64,000 bases of DNA, taken from contig UBXM01000006.1 of NCBI GenBank assembly GCA_900469445.1, positions 62,001-126,000 of the forward strand, in the 5' to 3' direction. The DNA comes from Hyphomicrobiales bacterium. Its GTDB lineage: Bacteria > Pseudomonadota > Alphaproteobacteria > Rhizobiales > Rhizobiaceae. Positions 7,657 through 16,613 of the stretch are shown piece after piece (the stretch's first letter is position 1; every line of letters starts with the position of its first letter). The translations under genes were made by a program, and so were the position numbers. The notes under the pieces were generated by a model that saw only the letters and a program-made list of their open reading frames with translations, was not told the DNA's origin and searched no databases.

Positions 7657-9411
7657 TTATGATCGCCCTCCGGCGGTCAGATATGCACGCAGAAGGCTGC
7701 CGCCGGCGGGTATCGAGCCGATCAGGGCAGGCACTGCGGAATGGGGATGCATGAGATTGGTATTCGGCGCGCTGGGCAGAACGCGACGCTTCAGTCTGCC
7801 GTCGAGATCGCGCAGGTCGCTGAACAGCGTGACACCTTCGACCGCCGGCCTATCCTCGGAAGGTCCATCGCCTTCCAGCACCTGCTGCAACGACCGTGGT
7901 GCCACCCACAGATCCGCCGAGTGACCGGTGGCAAGAACCTGAAGCGGAAAATCGGTCTCCACCATGCTCTCGCGCAATTCTCCCGCTTCGCCCGGGCGCT
8001 GTCGTGTCGTCACGCGGCAGCCGGGGAAAGGCGACCAGACGGTCGTCAGTTCACCGTCTTTGAGGCTGGCTTCATCGACTTCCGTGCGAAAAGCCCAGTC
8101 GTGGCCATTGCGGCTGAAAGCGAGAATATTGTCGCCTGCGAAGCCGCTGGTAATCCAGTTCACCGATTCCACGCAGAAGCCGTGATGTGAGGAATAGGCG
8201 AACTTGGCGTATTTGTCGGAGACATGGCGGATCTCGCGATGCTTTGGCGGGGGCGCGGCCACGTAGGCGACGCCGTTGGTTCGCCAGTTGATCTGCCCCG
8301 TTGCTGCGACCGAATGCGTGGCAGGTGCAGCGGAAATGCCCTCCGTGCCCGTCCAGAATGGATGGTCGGCTGGAAGCGCCAAAGGAGCGAAGGCTTTCAG
8401 GGCCCAGAGCGGCGACTGCGAGCTGTTGTAGAATTCGCTCATCAGCAGGTTGGGATAGCCGTAGCCGACCGCCATTCGGCCGTCGCCATCAAAGATCGGC
8501 TGTCGAAGCCACCAGCGCATCGCCCGGGACCACAGCCCGCGAAGCGTGGCAGCGTCCAGATCGGGATGACCGATCTCGGCAATCAGCCCCCAGAAGCCGG
8601 CCGTACCGAAGCGATATGTCATCGATCGTCCATAGGCGATCGCCGCGCCATCCTCGGCGAACCAATGACGGTAGGACAAAGCAAATGTGCGGGCGCGTTC
8701 TATGAAGCGTGCCGCGCGTTCCGGATCATCGTCCGCGTGCCAGCGTGCATATAGGAGGCCGTAGAAATGGAAGGCGCAGGGGTTGTAATAGTCGAACCGC
8801 TCGGCCGCGCCATCCTTGTACCATCCCTCGCCGACATACTGGCTGTCGATGAAGTCGAGTTCTTTTGCAAGAAGGTCGAGATCGACCGGCCAGCCGACGC
8901 TGTTGAGGGCGTCGATCACCAGGATCCGGAACAGGCGCCAGTTGCTCGGGTTGATATGGACGTCCTGAGTACGAGACATCCACCGGAAGAGGTTTTCCCT
9001 GGCTGTCTGGGACATGAATTGGTCCAGTAAACCGGGCATCTCGCGAATAAGCACGGCTATCGCCGCCATTTCGACCAGACGCTGATCCATGTCGCCCGGC
9101 TCACCCCAATAGGCAGAGTGGCCAGGATCGCTGCCATTGGCGAGGCCGTCGATAATCTGCTCTATGCCGGCAAGAGAGCATCCGCCGGACAGGGCAGGAA
9201 TCATGCCCCACAAAAGACGGGAAACTCCTTCAAGCGCCGCAGCTTTCTGATCGAAAGCCGCGGCGGTCTCGCCGAGCTTGAGGCCGGCATTACCGGGTGT
9301 GAATGTCTCCAGATGATTGTCGACAAGCCAGGACAAAAGCCGCGTTGCCGCATCCCGGTCTATGGCGGCAGCTGGATCGATGGGGAGCGGAGCGCGCATC
9401 ATCGATCTCAC
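7657..9411 (-). CDS. DUF2264 domain protein
   Basis: This 584-residue protein lacks a signal peptide and so is probably cytoplasmic. The N-terminal two thirds match DUF2264 as I know it: LKLGETAAAFDQKAAALEGVSRLLWG near residue 45, ALSGG, a helical barrel rich in Trp and Tyr (GWYKDGAAERFDYYNPCAFHFYGLLYA), and YRHWFAEDGAAIAYGRSMTYRFGTAGFWG. The C-terminal third looks beta-rich. DUF2264 proteins have an alpha/alpha-barrel look reminiscent of polysaccharide lyases and uronyl hydrolases, but I know of no established activity. It overlaps the GH88 gene by 4 bp (ATGA), so the two are likely to work on the same imported sugar. Confidence 0.85.
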   Translation of the reverse strand: MRSMMRAPLPIDPAAAIDRDAATRLLSWLVDNHLETFTPGNAGLKLGETAAAFDQKAAALEGVSRLLWGMIPALSGGCSLAGIEQIIDGLANGSDPGHSAYWGEPGDMDQRLVEMAAIAVLIREMPGLLDQFMSQTARENLFRWMSRTQDVHINPSNWRLFRILVIDALNSVGWPVDLDLLAKELDFIDSQYVGEGWYKDGAAERFDYYNPCAFHFYGLLYARWHADDDPERAARFIERARTFALSYRHWFAEDGAAIAYGRSMTYRFGTAGFWGLIAEIGHPDLDAATLRGLWSRAMRWWLRQPIFDGDGRMAVGYGYPNLLMSEFYNSSQSPLWALKAFAPLALPADHPFWTGTEGISAAPATHSVAATGQINWRTNGVAYVAAPPPKHREIRHVSDKYAKFAYSSHHGFCVESVNWITSGFAGDNILAFSRNGHDWAFRTEVDEASLKDGELTTVWSPFPGCRVTTRQRPGEAGELRESMVETDFPLQVLATGHSADLWVAPRSLQQVLEGDGPSEDRPAVEGVTLFSDLRDLDGRLKRRVLPSAPNTNLMHPHSAVPALIGSIPAGGSLLRAYLTAGGRS

Positions 9412-10589
9412 CAGCAGAAACGGGAATGGCCGAGCGATCGCATGAGCGCTTCCATGAAATAGTAGTCACCATAAGGCAGCATGTTGCGCACGGAGCCGCG
9501 CCGTACATGCGCTGCGCCATAATCAAGCAATCCCTGGGCACCTTCAATTTGCGTAACGTCGCAAGTCTCGATCAGACCGTCGAGCAGCCGTTCGGCGAAG
9601 ACGCGCCAACGGATCTGCTCTTCTCCGCTGGTCGCATCGGCCAGGATGAAAAGGCCGGCGGACAGAATGGCGCCCGCCGAACTGTCGAGATATTGCGGCT
9701 CATCGGTCGGCAGGCGCAGATCCCAGAGAGGGACGCGGTCATCCCCCAAAAGCTCTTCTGCCTTGGCCGCCACGAGCCGTGCCGCATCGAGATAATCGGT
9801 ATTGCCTGTCGTGCGATAGCATTGGGCAAAACCATGGACCAGCCAGGCCTGTCCGCGTGCCCAGCAGGAATCATGCGCATAGCCCTGATGCGTTTCACCG
9901 CGAAGCGGGGCGCCTGTCGTGGGATCGAATACGAACGTGTGGAAGGACGTGCCGTCATCGCGGATCAGGTTGCGACGTGTGGTTTCCGCATGTGCGTCGG
10001 CAACCGTTTTAAAGTCAGGCGTACCGGTCTCCGCATGCGCCCAGTAGAGCAGCGCCAGATTCTGCATCGTATCGGCAATGATGCGCCCGGCAACGAAGGC
10101 GGAGCGAGCCGTATCGGCAGTTTCGCGAGGGTTCCAGGCCTGGATATAACCGCCGGCTGGTTTGAAGCGGGCGCGCAGCGCTTCGGCGGCGCGCAACGCC
10201 ATCTGTCGCGCCGTCTGTGAGCCGGTGAGTTTCCAGTCGGCGACGCAATTCAGCGAAAAGATGAAACCGAGATCGTGGTCCTGCGCGGCCAGATTGGACA
10301 ACAGCAGGTTGAGATCGGCCTGGCGGGCGCGGGCCAGGTTGGCCAGTGCCGGCTCGCCGTTGAACTGATAGGCCAGCCAAAGCTGGCCGGCATAAAAGCT
10401 GATGACCCAATCGAACGGATTGCAATATTGCCAGCCGTTTTCGACGCTGCCGATCTGAGGGTTTCGCAGGCCGAAGATGCGGGACGTGGATCGAACCCGC
10501 TCGACACACCGCTCAAGGACTGCCTGGCGATCAGTCGGCGTCGCCAAAACAGGAGATGGAGCGGAATGAGAAAGGGTGGCGGTGAGCAT
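9408..10589 (-). CDS. glycoside hydrolase family 88 (unsaturated uronyl hydrolase)
   Basis: GH88 enzymes hydrolyse the unsaturated uronic acid that polysaccharide lyases leave at oligosaccharide ends, in the cytoplasm. The 393-residue product has family landmarks: FDWVISFYAGQLW near 59-71, HDLGF with Asp106, IIADTMQNL with Asp173 (the two aspartates expected in the active site), and SCWARGQAWLVHGFAQCY near 275. I chose the ATG at 10589 because it has GAGGAA six bases upstream. An earlier frame start at 10814 would add a non-homologous extension across the regulatory repeat. It is the first gene of the operon and is divergent from the LacI gene. Confidence 0.88.
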   Translation of the reverse strand: MLTATLSHSAPSPVLATPTDRQAVLERCVERVRSTSRIFGLRNPQIGSVENGWQYCNPFDWVISFYAGQLWLAYQFNGEPALANLARARQADLNLLLSNLAAQDHDLGFIFSLNCVADWKLTGSQTARQMALRAAEALRARFKPAGGYIQAWNPRETADTARSAFVAGRIIADTMQNLALLYWAHAETGTPDFKTVADAHAETTRRNLIRDDGTSFHTFVFDPTTGAPLRGETHQGYAHDSCWARGQAWLVHGFAQCYRTTGNTDYLDAARLVAAKAEELLGDDRVPLWDLRLPTDEPQYLDSSAGAILSAGLFILADATSGEEQIRWRVFAERLLDGLIETCDVTQIEGAQGLLDYGAAHVRRGSVRNMLPYGDYYFMEALMRSLGHSRFCW

Positions 10590-10623
10590 GCAGAGTTCCT
10601 CGCTGACTATGAGGACAACTTTG

Positions 10624-10668
10624 GCATGTGCGAAAATTTTGTCAATTAAGAAAACTTTTCGCACATGC
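10624..10668. promoter_or_regulatory. long inverted repeat, probable operator/promoter of the uronide operon
   Basis: GCATGTGCGAAAA (10624-10636) and its exact reverse complement TTTTCGCACATGC (10656-10668) flank a 19-bp AT-rich centre. With one inserted base the match extends by four more bases. The centre holds TTGACA on the minus strand (10645-10640), a consensus -35 for the GH88 gene. The layout suggests that the divergent LacI protein binds the arms and occludes the promoter. The remaining sequence up to 10866 is AT-rich with no gene. Confidence 0.6.
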
Positions 10669-10866
10669 GGCAAAAGGATCCTTTTAAAGATTGACTTTTG
10701 TTGGGTATCTTGCGTGTGGAATTCAGTTTCGACTATTGATTTAACTGGGAAAATTAACGAAAACTCCGGAACGGGGACTTCAGCTTTTATCCCGAAAATT
10801 TTCGTGATAGACATTGTGTCGCGGAAGCGAGCATGGCGATGACGAACCGCAGAAGCAAAGTGAGCG

Positions 10867-11910
10867 ATGAGCGATCCAGACGCGTATCTTTCGACAGCGA
10901 CACTTCATGATGTTGCCGCCGCAGCCGGGGTTTCTGTGGGAACAGTCTCGAAGGCGCTCAACAGGCGTGGTGGTGTCAGCCAGGCCGTTGCCGCGCAAAT
11001 CATCGATACGGCGCGCCGGCTTGGATATCACAAACGGCAGCTGCCGCCCGAGCCTGCCTATACCGTGGCGGCCACAACGATCATCACCTTTGACCGTTTC
11101 GTTGTGAGTGGTCAGTTCTACGGTGAAATCCTCGACACTATCCTGAAGGAGGCCGACAGGCGTGGTATTGCCACCAATGTCGAGCTTCTCCCCTCGGTTG
11201 AGGTTCCAACACTGCTTGCTCAGGAGAATTGGTTCGGACGGGAGCGACCCGAAAGCCTGATCGTACTTGGCATCGACACGCCGGAAATGCTGGATGCTAT
11301 CAGTGAACTCGGTTGCCCGGCTGTAATCGTCAATGGCGCCGACCGTCGGATGCGGATCCCAAGCGTGTCACCGGATTATCATTTCGGCGGATGGCTGGCC
11401 GCCCGGCATCTTCTGGAACAGGGTCATCGCAAGATAGTCCATGTCACCCATCCCTGGCGCGTTTCCTTTGCGCTCCGGCTCGACGGTTTTCGCGATGCGT
11501 TATCCGACTTTGGCATAACCTTCGATCCGGATGTCCATCTGATCGATACGCAAAGCCGGGCCTTGATGAGCCTCGACGCGCGTCGCGCTGTCGAGGAGAG
11601 ATTGGCGGCCGGCACGCTTGATTGTACCGGCTTCGTCTGCGCCGCCGACATGCTGGCGCTGGGCGTGATACAGGCTGCGACTGCGGCAGGTCTCTCCGTT
11701 CCCGGGGACATTTCGGTCATCGGCTTCGACGACCTGCCCGTCAGCAGCCATTCCACGCCTCCGCTCAGTTCGATCCGTATCGACAGGCAGGAGGTGGGCC
11801 GCACTGCCGTTGATCTGCTGCTTGAACGGGCTGCCATGCCGGATCGCGTGGCGCGCCGCGTCGGTATCGGTGTCTCGCTTGTTGCCCGCGCCTCGGTCAG
11901 GTCCATATAG
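10867..11910 (+). CDS. LacI-family transcriptional regulator
   Basis: This 347-residue regulator has an N-terminal LacI helix-turn-helix (TLHDVAAAAGVSVGTVSKALN, residues about 12-32) and a periplasmic-binding-protein-like sugar domain (GISVIGFDD-type segment DISVIGFDDLPVSSHSTPPLSSIRID near 290). It is divergent from the GH88-DUF2264-ABC operon, with a 13-bp perfect inverted repeat between them. It most likely represses that operon until an imported uronide or its breakdown product binds. The ligand is not predictable from sequence alone. Confidence 0.93.
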   Translation: MSDPDAYLSTATLHDVAAAAGVSVGTVSKALNRRGGVSQAVAAQIIDTARRLGYHKRQLPPEPAYTVAATTIITFDRFVVSGQFYGEILDTILKEADRRGIATNVELLPSVEVPTLLAQENWFGRERPESLIVLGIDTPEMLDAISELGCPAVIVNGADRRMRIPSVSPDYHFGGWLAARHLLEQGHRKIVHVTHPWRVSFALRLDGFRDALSDFGITFDPDVHLIDTQSRALMSLDARRAVEERLAAGTLDCTGFVCAADMLALGVIQAATAAGLSVPGDISVIGFDDLPVSSHSTPPLSSIRIDRQEVGRTAVDLLLERAAMPDRVARRVGIGVSLVARASVRSI

Positions 11911-12100
11911 GCTGCGCCGCATCCCATATCGCCGCAGACGGCCATTCGTGTCGATAGCTGAAGCGCCGGTCACGCTAACGCGCAAGCCGAGATATTTCGT
12001 GTTCCCGTAATTTTGGATCATTCTTCTGCCACATGCGTTAGTCAACGCTGTGTGACATCCGCACCCGAACGGATGGACATATATTATAAGGAGTACAGGG

Positions 12101-12637
12101 ATGAAAAAGACAATCGCCGCGGCTCTCGCCGCTCTTCCGGTCGCATTCGTTGCAACGGCAGCCCCGGCCGCCGACGTCATCAGCCGACGCGATGCTGTGC
12201 CGACCTATCAGGAGCCTGACCAGCGCGGCGGTGTCCGGATCGGTTTCCTCGATTGCTCGATCGGTGGTGGCGTCGGTTATGTCCTGGGTTCTGCCAAGGA
12301 AGCAGATTGCGTCTTCAAATCGACCATGGGCAGCGAGCCGCTCGACCGTTACACCGGCGTGGTGCGCAAGATGGGCGTCGATCTCGGTTTCACCACCCGC
12401 AGCCGGCTGATCTGGGCGGTCTTTGCACCGACTGCAGGTTATCACCATGGTTCGCTCGGCGGCCTCTATCAGGGCGCGACCGCGGAAGCCACTGTTGGTG
12501 CAGGTGTCGGCGCCAATATCCTCGTCGGCGGCACGTCCGGATCGATCCACCTTCAGACGGTGAGCGTTACCGGCCAGCTCGGCCTCAACCTTGCTGCTAC
12601 CGGCACCTCGGTAACGCTGTCGCCAGCAGCGATGTAA
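12101..12637 (+). CDS. secreted DUF992 protein
   Basis: This 178-residue protein begins with a clear Sec signal peptide (MKKTIAAALAALPVAFVATAAPAA). The mature part is glycine-rich and beta-prone, with GVRIGFLDCSIGGGVGYVLGS, VRKMGVDLGFTT and VGAGVGANILVGG. This matches the rhizobial DUF992 family as I know it: small periplasmic or outer-membrane-associated proteins without assigned function. Cys51 and Cys69 of the precursor could form a disulfide. The ATG follows AAGGAG at good spacing. It appears to be a single-gene unit, closed by a strong hairpin with T-run. No function can be assigned. Confidence 0.85.
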   Translation: MKKTIAAALAALPVAFVATAAPAADVISRRDAVPTYQEPDQRGGVRIGFLDCSIGGGVGYVLGSAKEADCVFKSTMGSEPLDRYTGVVRKMGVDLGFTTRSRLIWAVFAPTAGYHHGSLGGLYQGATAEATVGAGVGANILVGGTSGSIHLQTVSVTGQLGLNLAATGTSVTLSPAAM

Positions 12638-12647
12638 GCGCATAAGG

Positions 12648-12687
12648 CGGCCTGCCTCGCCATTGCTGCGGGGCGGGCCGAATTTTC
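12648..12687 (+). terminator. rho-independent terminator after DUF992 gene
   Basis: CGGCCTGCCTCGC (12648-12660) pairs with GCGGGGCGGGCCG (12668-12680) over 13 positions, two of them G-U in RNA. The loop is 7 bases and AATTTTCT follows directly. Confidence 0.75.
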
Positions 12688-12736
12688 TGGCATTGCCGTT
12701 GGATTTCCGGCTGTGTGTCAGGCCGGAAAAGCCCTC

Positions 12737-13693
12737 TTATTCCGGCACCTTCCTGCCCAACAAGCCGTAGGCGCTATCCGTATCGGTGATGACCGTGGTT
12801 GCAAGCCCCGCAGCGAGGCATGCGCCCAATATCTCACGTTTATGAGTCCCCCCGGACGCGATGATACGCGTCGGAATTCGGCTGTAGTCGGCTAACGACG
12901 GAGATATGACCTGTCGGTTCAAGGGGTGGTCGACCTCTTGGCCGTTCAGGTCCAGATAGCGCCCCAACAGATCACCGACAGCGCCGGCAGCCGTCAGTTC
13001 GGCAATATCAGTTCCTGTCGGCAGGCCATATCGGACCTGTAATGATTGCGATGAAACGTCGCCGATGCTGAGGACCGACACGTCTACAGCAGTTGCTTCG
13101 CGCAGCAGGCTCTGGAACACCGTTTGTGCAACGATTGTATCGCGCGAAGCCGGGTCGTCCGCATAGATTGGCGCTGCAAGATAATGACATTCCGCGTTTA
13201 ACACCTTGGCAAAGCGCCGCACGATCTCGAACGTGTTGATCTCGGAGCCACGTGTCAGCCCGCCCATCATGGATCGGACTTTGACATTCGGCACGTTGGC
13301 CGGTGCCATGTGATGGACCGTCTCCCGCAGTGTCGCGCCCCAGCCCACGCCGAGTGACGTCGGTTCGCTCGCCTGTATCAGGCGCTCCAGAAACATTGCT
13401 GCCGCGCGACCAATCACGGTCGCCATCTGTAATCTGTCCTCTGGCGTTGGTACGATGACCACATCAGTCAGGCCGAACCGCTGGCGCAACTCCGCCTCCA
13501 GCTCCACATTTTCGGTCAGCGGAGAGTTGAAGCTGATCTTGACGACGCCCTGGTCAAGCGCTGCGGCCAGAAGTTCGTTGACCTTGCGGCGCGTCAGCAG
13601 CATGCGCTCGGCGATCTGCGCCTGCGTTAATCCCTCGACGTGATAGAGCCATGAAGCCCTCACCATGAGCTGTTGATTGGACACGTTACCCAT
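12737..13693 (-). CDS. SorC-family sugar-responsive regulator
   Basis: This 318-residue protein of the SorC/DeoR group has an N-terminal helix-turn-helix (YHVEGLTQAQIAERMLLTRRKVNELLAAA) and a SorC phosphosugar-binding domain (GVGWGATLRETV, MMGGLTRGSEINTFEIVRR, SIGDVSSQSLQVR, ASGGTHKREILGACLAAGLATTVITD). It is divergent from the phosphodiester-type ABC operon and probably controls it. ATG at 13693 is the start used here, although GGGAGG lies only one base upstream. A GTG at 13684 has better spacing to that ribosome-binding site and a TTG at 13702 is also in frame. A 24-bp palindrome abuts the start, suggesting autoregulation. Confidence 0.9.
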   Translation of the reverse strand: MGNVSNQQLMVRASWLYHVEGLTQAQIAERMLLTRRKVNELLAAALDQGVVKISFNSPLTENVELEAELRQRFGLTDVVIVPTPEDRLQMATVIGRAAAMFLERLIQASEPTSLGVGWGATLRETVHHMAPANVPNVKVRSMMGGLTRGSEINTFEIVRRFAKVLNAECHYLAAPIYADDPASRDTIVAQTVFQSLLREATAVDVSVLSIGDVSSQSLQVRYGLPTGTDIAELTAAGAVGDLLGRYLDLNGQEVDHPLNRQVISPSLADYSRIPTRIIASGGTHKREILGACLAAGLATTVITDTDSAYGLLGRKVPE

Positions 13694-13700
13694 CCCTCCC

Positions 13701-13724
13701 AAATGTCACATCAACGTAACATTT
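13701..13724. promoter_or_regulatory. palindromic operator candidate for the SorC regulator
   Basis: AAATGTCAC (13701-13709) and GTAACATTT (13716-13724) are inverted repeats with one mismatch and a 6-bp spacer. A further GTAAC follows at 13725. The site lies just upstream of the SorC gene start and in the control region of the divergent transporter operon. Its role as SorC operator is inferred from symmetry and position. Confidence 0.55.
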
Positions 13725-13897
13725 GTAACCTAGAGCTACGCGAAGTCAGAGGGGCGGTAAAGCGGCTTTTTACAACCGCAGCCTGCTGACGAAATTTTGT
13801 CTGTCGATTTCCATGCGACACCCGACGCCGAGGTCCTCCCGCCCGGCGAAGGTGTCCGTGCGCCCATATCGTTCATCTGGTTTTACAGGAGAAATCC

Positions 13898-15532
13898 ATG
13901 CTTTCTATCAACCGCCGCCATGCGCTGGGGCTGATGTCGGCTGCAGCCGGCACCATCATCCTGCCGCGTATGTCGTTCAGCCAGGGCGCACGCCCCTCCA
14001 TCACGATCGCCGTACAGAAGATCACCAACAACAACACGCTGGATATCTGGAACGAGCAGTCCAACGTCGGCGAGCGGATCTTCTATCCGAACCTCTGGGA
14101 AGGCCTGATCAACCGCGACTGGATGGGCAATCAGGGTCCTGTTCCGGGCCTTGCGACCGAATGGAAGCGCATTGACGACAAGACGCTTGAACTCAAGCTG
14201 CGTCCGGGCGTCAAGTTCCACAATGGCGATGAGCTGACTGCGGAAGACGTTGCCTTCTCCTTCTCCAAGGAGCGCGTATTCGGCAATACCGAGCCGGTCG
14301 GCGGCAAGACGATCTATGAGGCCGACAACAAGCCGACCACCGTCAAGGAACTGCCGGCAATCGTACCGGGCGTTGCTCGTCGCCTGTGGCCGGCGCTGAC
14401 CGGCGTTGAAATCGTCGACAAGTACACGGTCCGTTTTCACAACGCGACGCCGGACGTAACGCTCGAAGGCCGTCTCTATTCCGGCGGCAGCCAGATCACC
14501 AACCGCCGTGCCTGGGACGAAGCCAAGAGCTACACCGAATGGGCTCGCAAGCCGATCACCACCGGCCCCTATATGGTCAGCGAATTCAAGCCGGACGTCT
14601 CCCTGACGCTGGTCGCCTTCGATGAATACTGGGGTGGCCGTCCGCCGCTGCAGCAGATCCGTTTCGTCGAAGTTCCGGAAGTCGCATCGCGCGTCAACGG
14701 CCTTCTGTCGGGCGAATACGATTTCGCCTGCGACCTGCCGCCGGACCAGATCGCTGCCATCCAGGCCGCTCCTGGCCTTGAAGTGCAGAGCTCGACGATC
14801 TGGAACCATCGTGTTTCGACCTTCAACACGCAGAACCCGATCCTGGCCAATCCGCTGGTTCGCCGCGCCATGACCCATTCGATCGACCGCCAGGCGATCG
14901 TCGAAGCGCTCTGGGCCGGGCAGACCGCCGTTCCTGCCGGCCTGCAGTTCGAATCCTTCCGCGCCACGAACATGTTCGTCGAAGGCTGGGCCGCGCCGGA
15001 ATATAATCCGGAACTGGCGCAGAAGCTGCTCAAGGAAGCCAATTACAAGGGCGACGCGATCCCCTATCGCCTGCTCAACAACTACTACACCAACCAGACT
15101 GCCAATGCGCAGATCATGGTCGAGATGTGGAAGCAGGTTGGCTTGAACGTCGAGATCCAGATGAAGGAAAACTGGGCGCAGATCCACGATCCGCAGGGCG
15201 TCAAGGGTGTGCGTGACTGGTCGGCTTCCAACACGATCAACGATCCGATCACGCCGCTGGTCGTCCAGTTCGGCCCGAACGGCGAAGCACAGCAGAAGAA
15301 GGACTGGAGCAACGAGGAGCTGAACAAGCTCTCCGTGGTCATGGAAACCTCGACGGATCGCGATCTGCGCAAGAAGGCGATCACCCGCATGCTGGAAATC
15401 GCCGAGCGCGAAGACCCGGCCTATCAGGTCCTGCACCAGAACGCCGTCTTCACTGGCATGAAGAAGTCGCTGAAGTGGAAGGCAGCCCCTGCCTTCGCCA
15501 TGGATTTCCGCGCTTCGAACTGGAACGCCTGA
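13898..15532 (+). CDS. peptide/opine-type ABC transporter binding protein (SBP family 5)
   Basis: This 544-residue periplasmic protein is of the DppA/OppA class. The N terminus (INRRHALGLMSAAAGTIILP) has two arginines before a hydrophobic stretch, compatible with Tat export. The family 5 core is clear: LWEGLINRDWMGNQGPVPGLATEW, LRPGVKFHNGDELTAEDVAFSF, TGPYMVSEFKPDVSLTLV and VRRAMTHSIDRQAIVEALW. A GGAGAA site precedes the ATG. It heads an operon of DppD-, DppF-, DppB- and DppC-like genes, a phosphodiesterase and a TIM-barrel protein. That context points to a phosphodiester-containing ligand rather than a plain peptide. Confidence 0.92.
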   Translation: MLSINRRHALGLMSAAAGTIILPRMSFSQGARPSITIAVQKITNNNTLDIWNEQSNVGERIFYPNLWEGLINRDWMGNQGPVPGLATEWKRIDDKTLELKLRPGVKFHNGDELTAEDVAFSFSKERVFGNTEPVGGKTIYEADNKPTTVKELPAIVPGVARRLWPALTGVEIVDKYTVRFHNATPDVTLEGRLYSGGSQITNRRAWDEAKSYTEWARKPITTGPYMVSEFKPDVSLTLVAFDEYWGGRPPLQQIRFVEVPEVASRVNGLLSGEYDFACDLPPDQIAAIQAAPGLEVQSSTIWNHRVSTFNTQNPILANPLVRRAMTHSIDRQAIVEALWAGQTAVPAGLQFESFRATNMFVEGWAAPEYNPELAQKLLKEANYKGDAIPYRLLNNYYTNQTANAQIMVEMWKQVGLNVEIQMKENWAQIHDPQGVKGVRDWSASNTINDPITPLVVQFGPNGEAQQKKDWSNEELNKLSVVMETSTDRDLRKKAITRMLEIAEREDPAYQVLHQNAVFTGMKKSLKWKAAPAFAMDFRASNWNA

Positions 15533-15546
15533 TCTCCGATTTTCCG

Positions 15547-15571
15547 CGCCGGCCGCTTCCAGCGGCCGGCG
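15547..15571 (+). terminator. intercistronic hairpin after binding-protein gene
   Basis: CGCCGGCCGCT and AGCGGCCGGCG form a perfect 11-bp GC stem with a 3-base loop between the binding-protein gene and its ATPase gene. It is followed by a weakly T-rich stretch (TCTTCTATTTCT). It is likely a partial terminator or 3' stabiliser raising binding-protein expression. Confidence 0.6.
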
Positions 15572-15602
15572 TCTTCTATTTCTGACATGGAGATGCGCTC
15601 CG

Positions 15603-16613
15603 ATGATTTCCGACAACCTTGTGGAACTGCGCGGCCTGACGGTCGCTTTCGACGGTGTGAAGGTGCTGCACGGCATCGATCTTACCGTCCGCCGTGGCGA
15701 GGCCATCGGCCTTGTCGGTGAATCCGGCTGCGGCAAGTCGGTCACATGGCTTGCGGCACTGGGCTTGCTGCCCGGAAAGGCGACCGTTGCCGGTTCGGTG
15801 CGTGTCGACGGACAGGAAATCCTGGGTGGTCCGCGCACCGTTCTCGAAGGTGTGCGCGGCAAGCGCATCGCAATGATCTTCCAGGATCCCTCAAGTTCGC
15901 TCAATCCCGTTTTGAAGATCGGCCGGCAGATCACCGAGGCGCTCGTCCTTCACCGTGCACTGACCGGTGAGGCGGCAAAGACAGAGGCCCTGCGGCTGAT
16001 GGACATGGTCGGCATTCCCGATGCCCGCCGCCGTTTCGATCTTTTCCCGCATGAGTTTTCCGGCGGCCAGTGTCAACGCCTGATGATCGCCATGGCGCTG
16101 GCCGGCGAGCCGGACCTGTTGGTTGCCGACGAACCCACGACCGCGCTCGATGCCACCATTCAGGCGCAGATCCTCGACCTGTTGATCGAATTGCGTGCCG
16201 AAACCGGCATGGCGACGATCTTCATCAGCCATGATCTCGGTGCGGTCTCTCAGGTCTGCGAACGCGCCTGCGTCATGTATGCGGGCCGCATCGTCGAGCA
16301 GGGCACGATCGAAGCGCTGTTCGACAATCCGCGCCATCCCTATACCCGCGGTCTGTTCGATGCCATTCCGCGGCTCGACGGCCCACGCGATCGGTTGATC
16401 CCCATTCCCGGCACCGTTCCGCATCCGCGTGACCTGCCGGAAGGCTGTGCATTTTCACCGCGCTGTTCGCATGCCGCTGTCGACTGTCGCAGCCGCAGGC
16501 CGGATCTTTCCGCAATGGACGATGGCCGCCTTCTTTCCTGTTTCCACCCTGTCGGTAATGCCGTTGATCTGGCGCCCGCTGCCGAAAGCCGCATTGTGGA
16601 GGCCGTATCGTGA
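15603..16613 (+). CDS. peptide/opine ABC transporter ATPase, DppD type
   Basis: This 336-residue ABC ATPase has Walker A GESGCGKS near residue 40, a Q-loop segment IFQDPSSSLNPV near 98, and signature FSGGQCQR near 152 (Cys where Arg or Met is usual). Walker B is LLVADEPTTALD. A C-terminal oligopeptide-transporter domain has the cysteine pattern CAFSPRCSHAAVDC. Such C-terminal cysteines are typical of DppD/OppD proteins and may bind an iron-sulfur cluster. The stop overlaps the next ATPase gene by 4 bp. Confidence 0.93.
   Translation: MISDNLVELRGLTVAFDGVKVLHGIDLTVRRGEAIGLVGESGCGKSVTWLAALGLLPGKATVAGSVRVDGQEILGGPRTVLEGVRGKRIAMIFQDPSSSLNPVLKIGRQITEALVLHRALTGEAAKTEALRLMDMVGIPDARRRFDLFPHEFSGGQCQRLMIAMALAGEPDLLVADEPTTALDATIQAQILDLLIELRAETGMATIFISHDLGAVSQVCERACVMYAGRIVEQGTIEALFDNPRHPYTRGLFDAIPRLDGPRDRLIPIPGTVPHPRDLPEGCAFSPRCSHAAVDCRSRRPDLSAMDDGRLLSCFHPVGNAVDLAPAAESRIVEAVS

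Noticed and set aside
13883..15934. A 683-codon frame on the minus strand opposite the SBP-5 and DppD-type genes
   Set aside because: It is antisense to two well-supported genes, runs through the intercistronic hairpin, and resembles no protein family.
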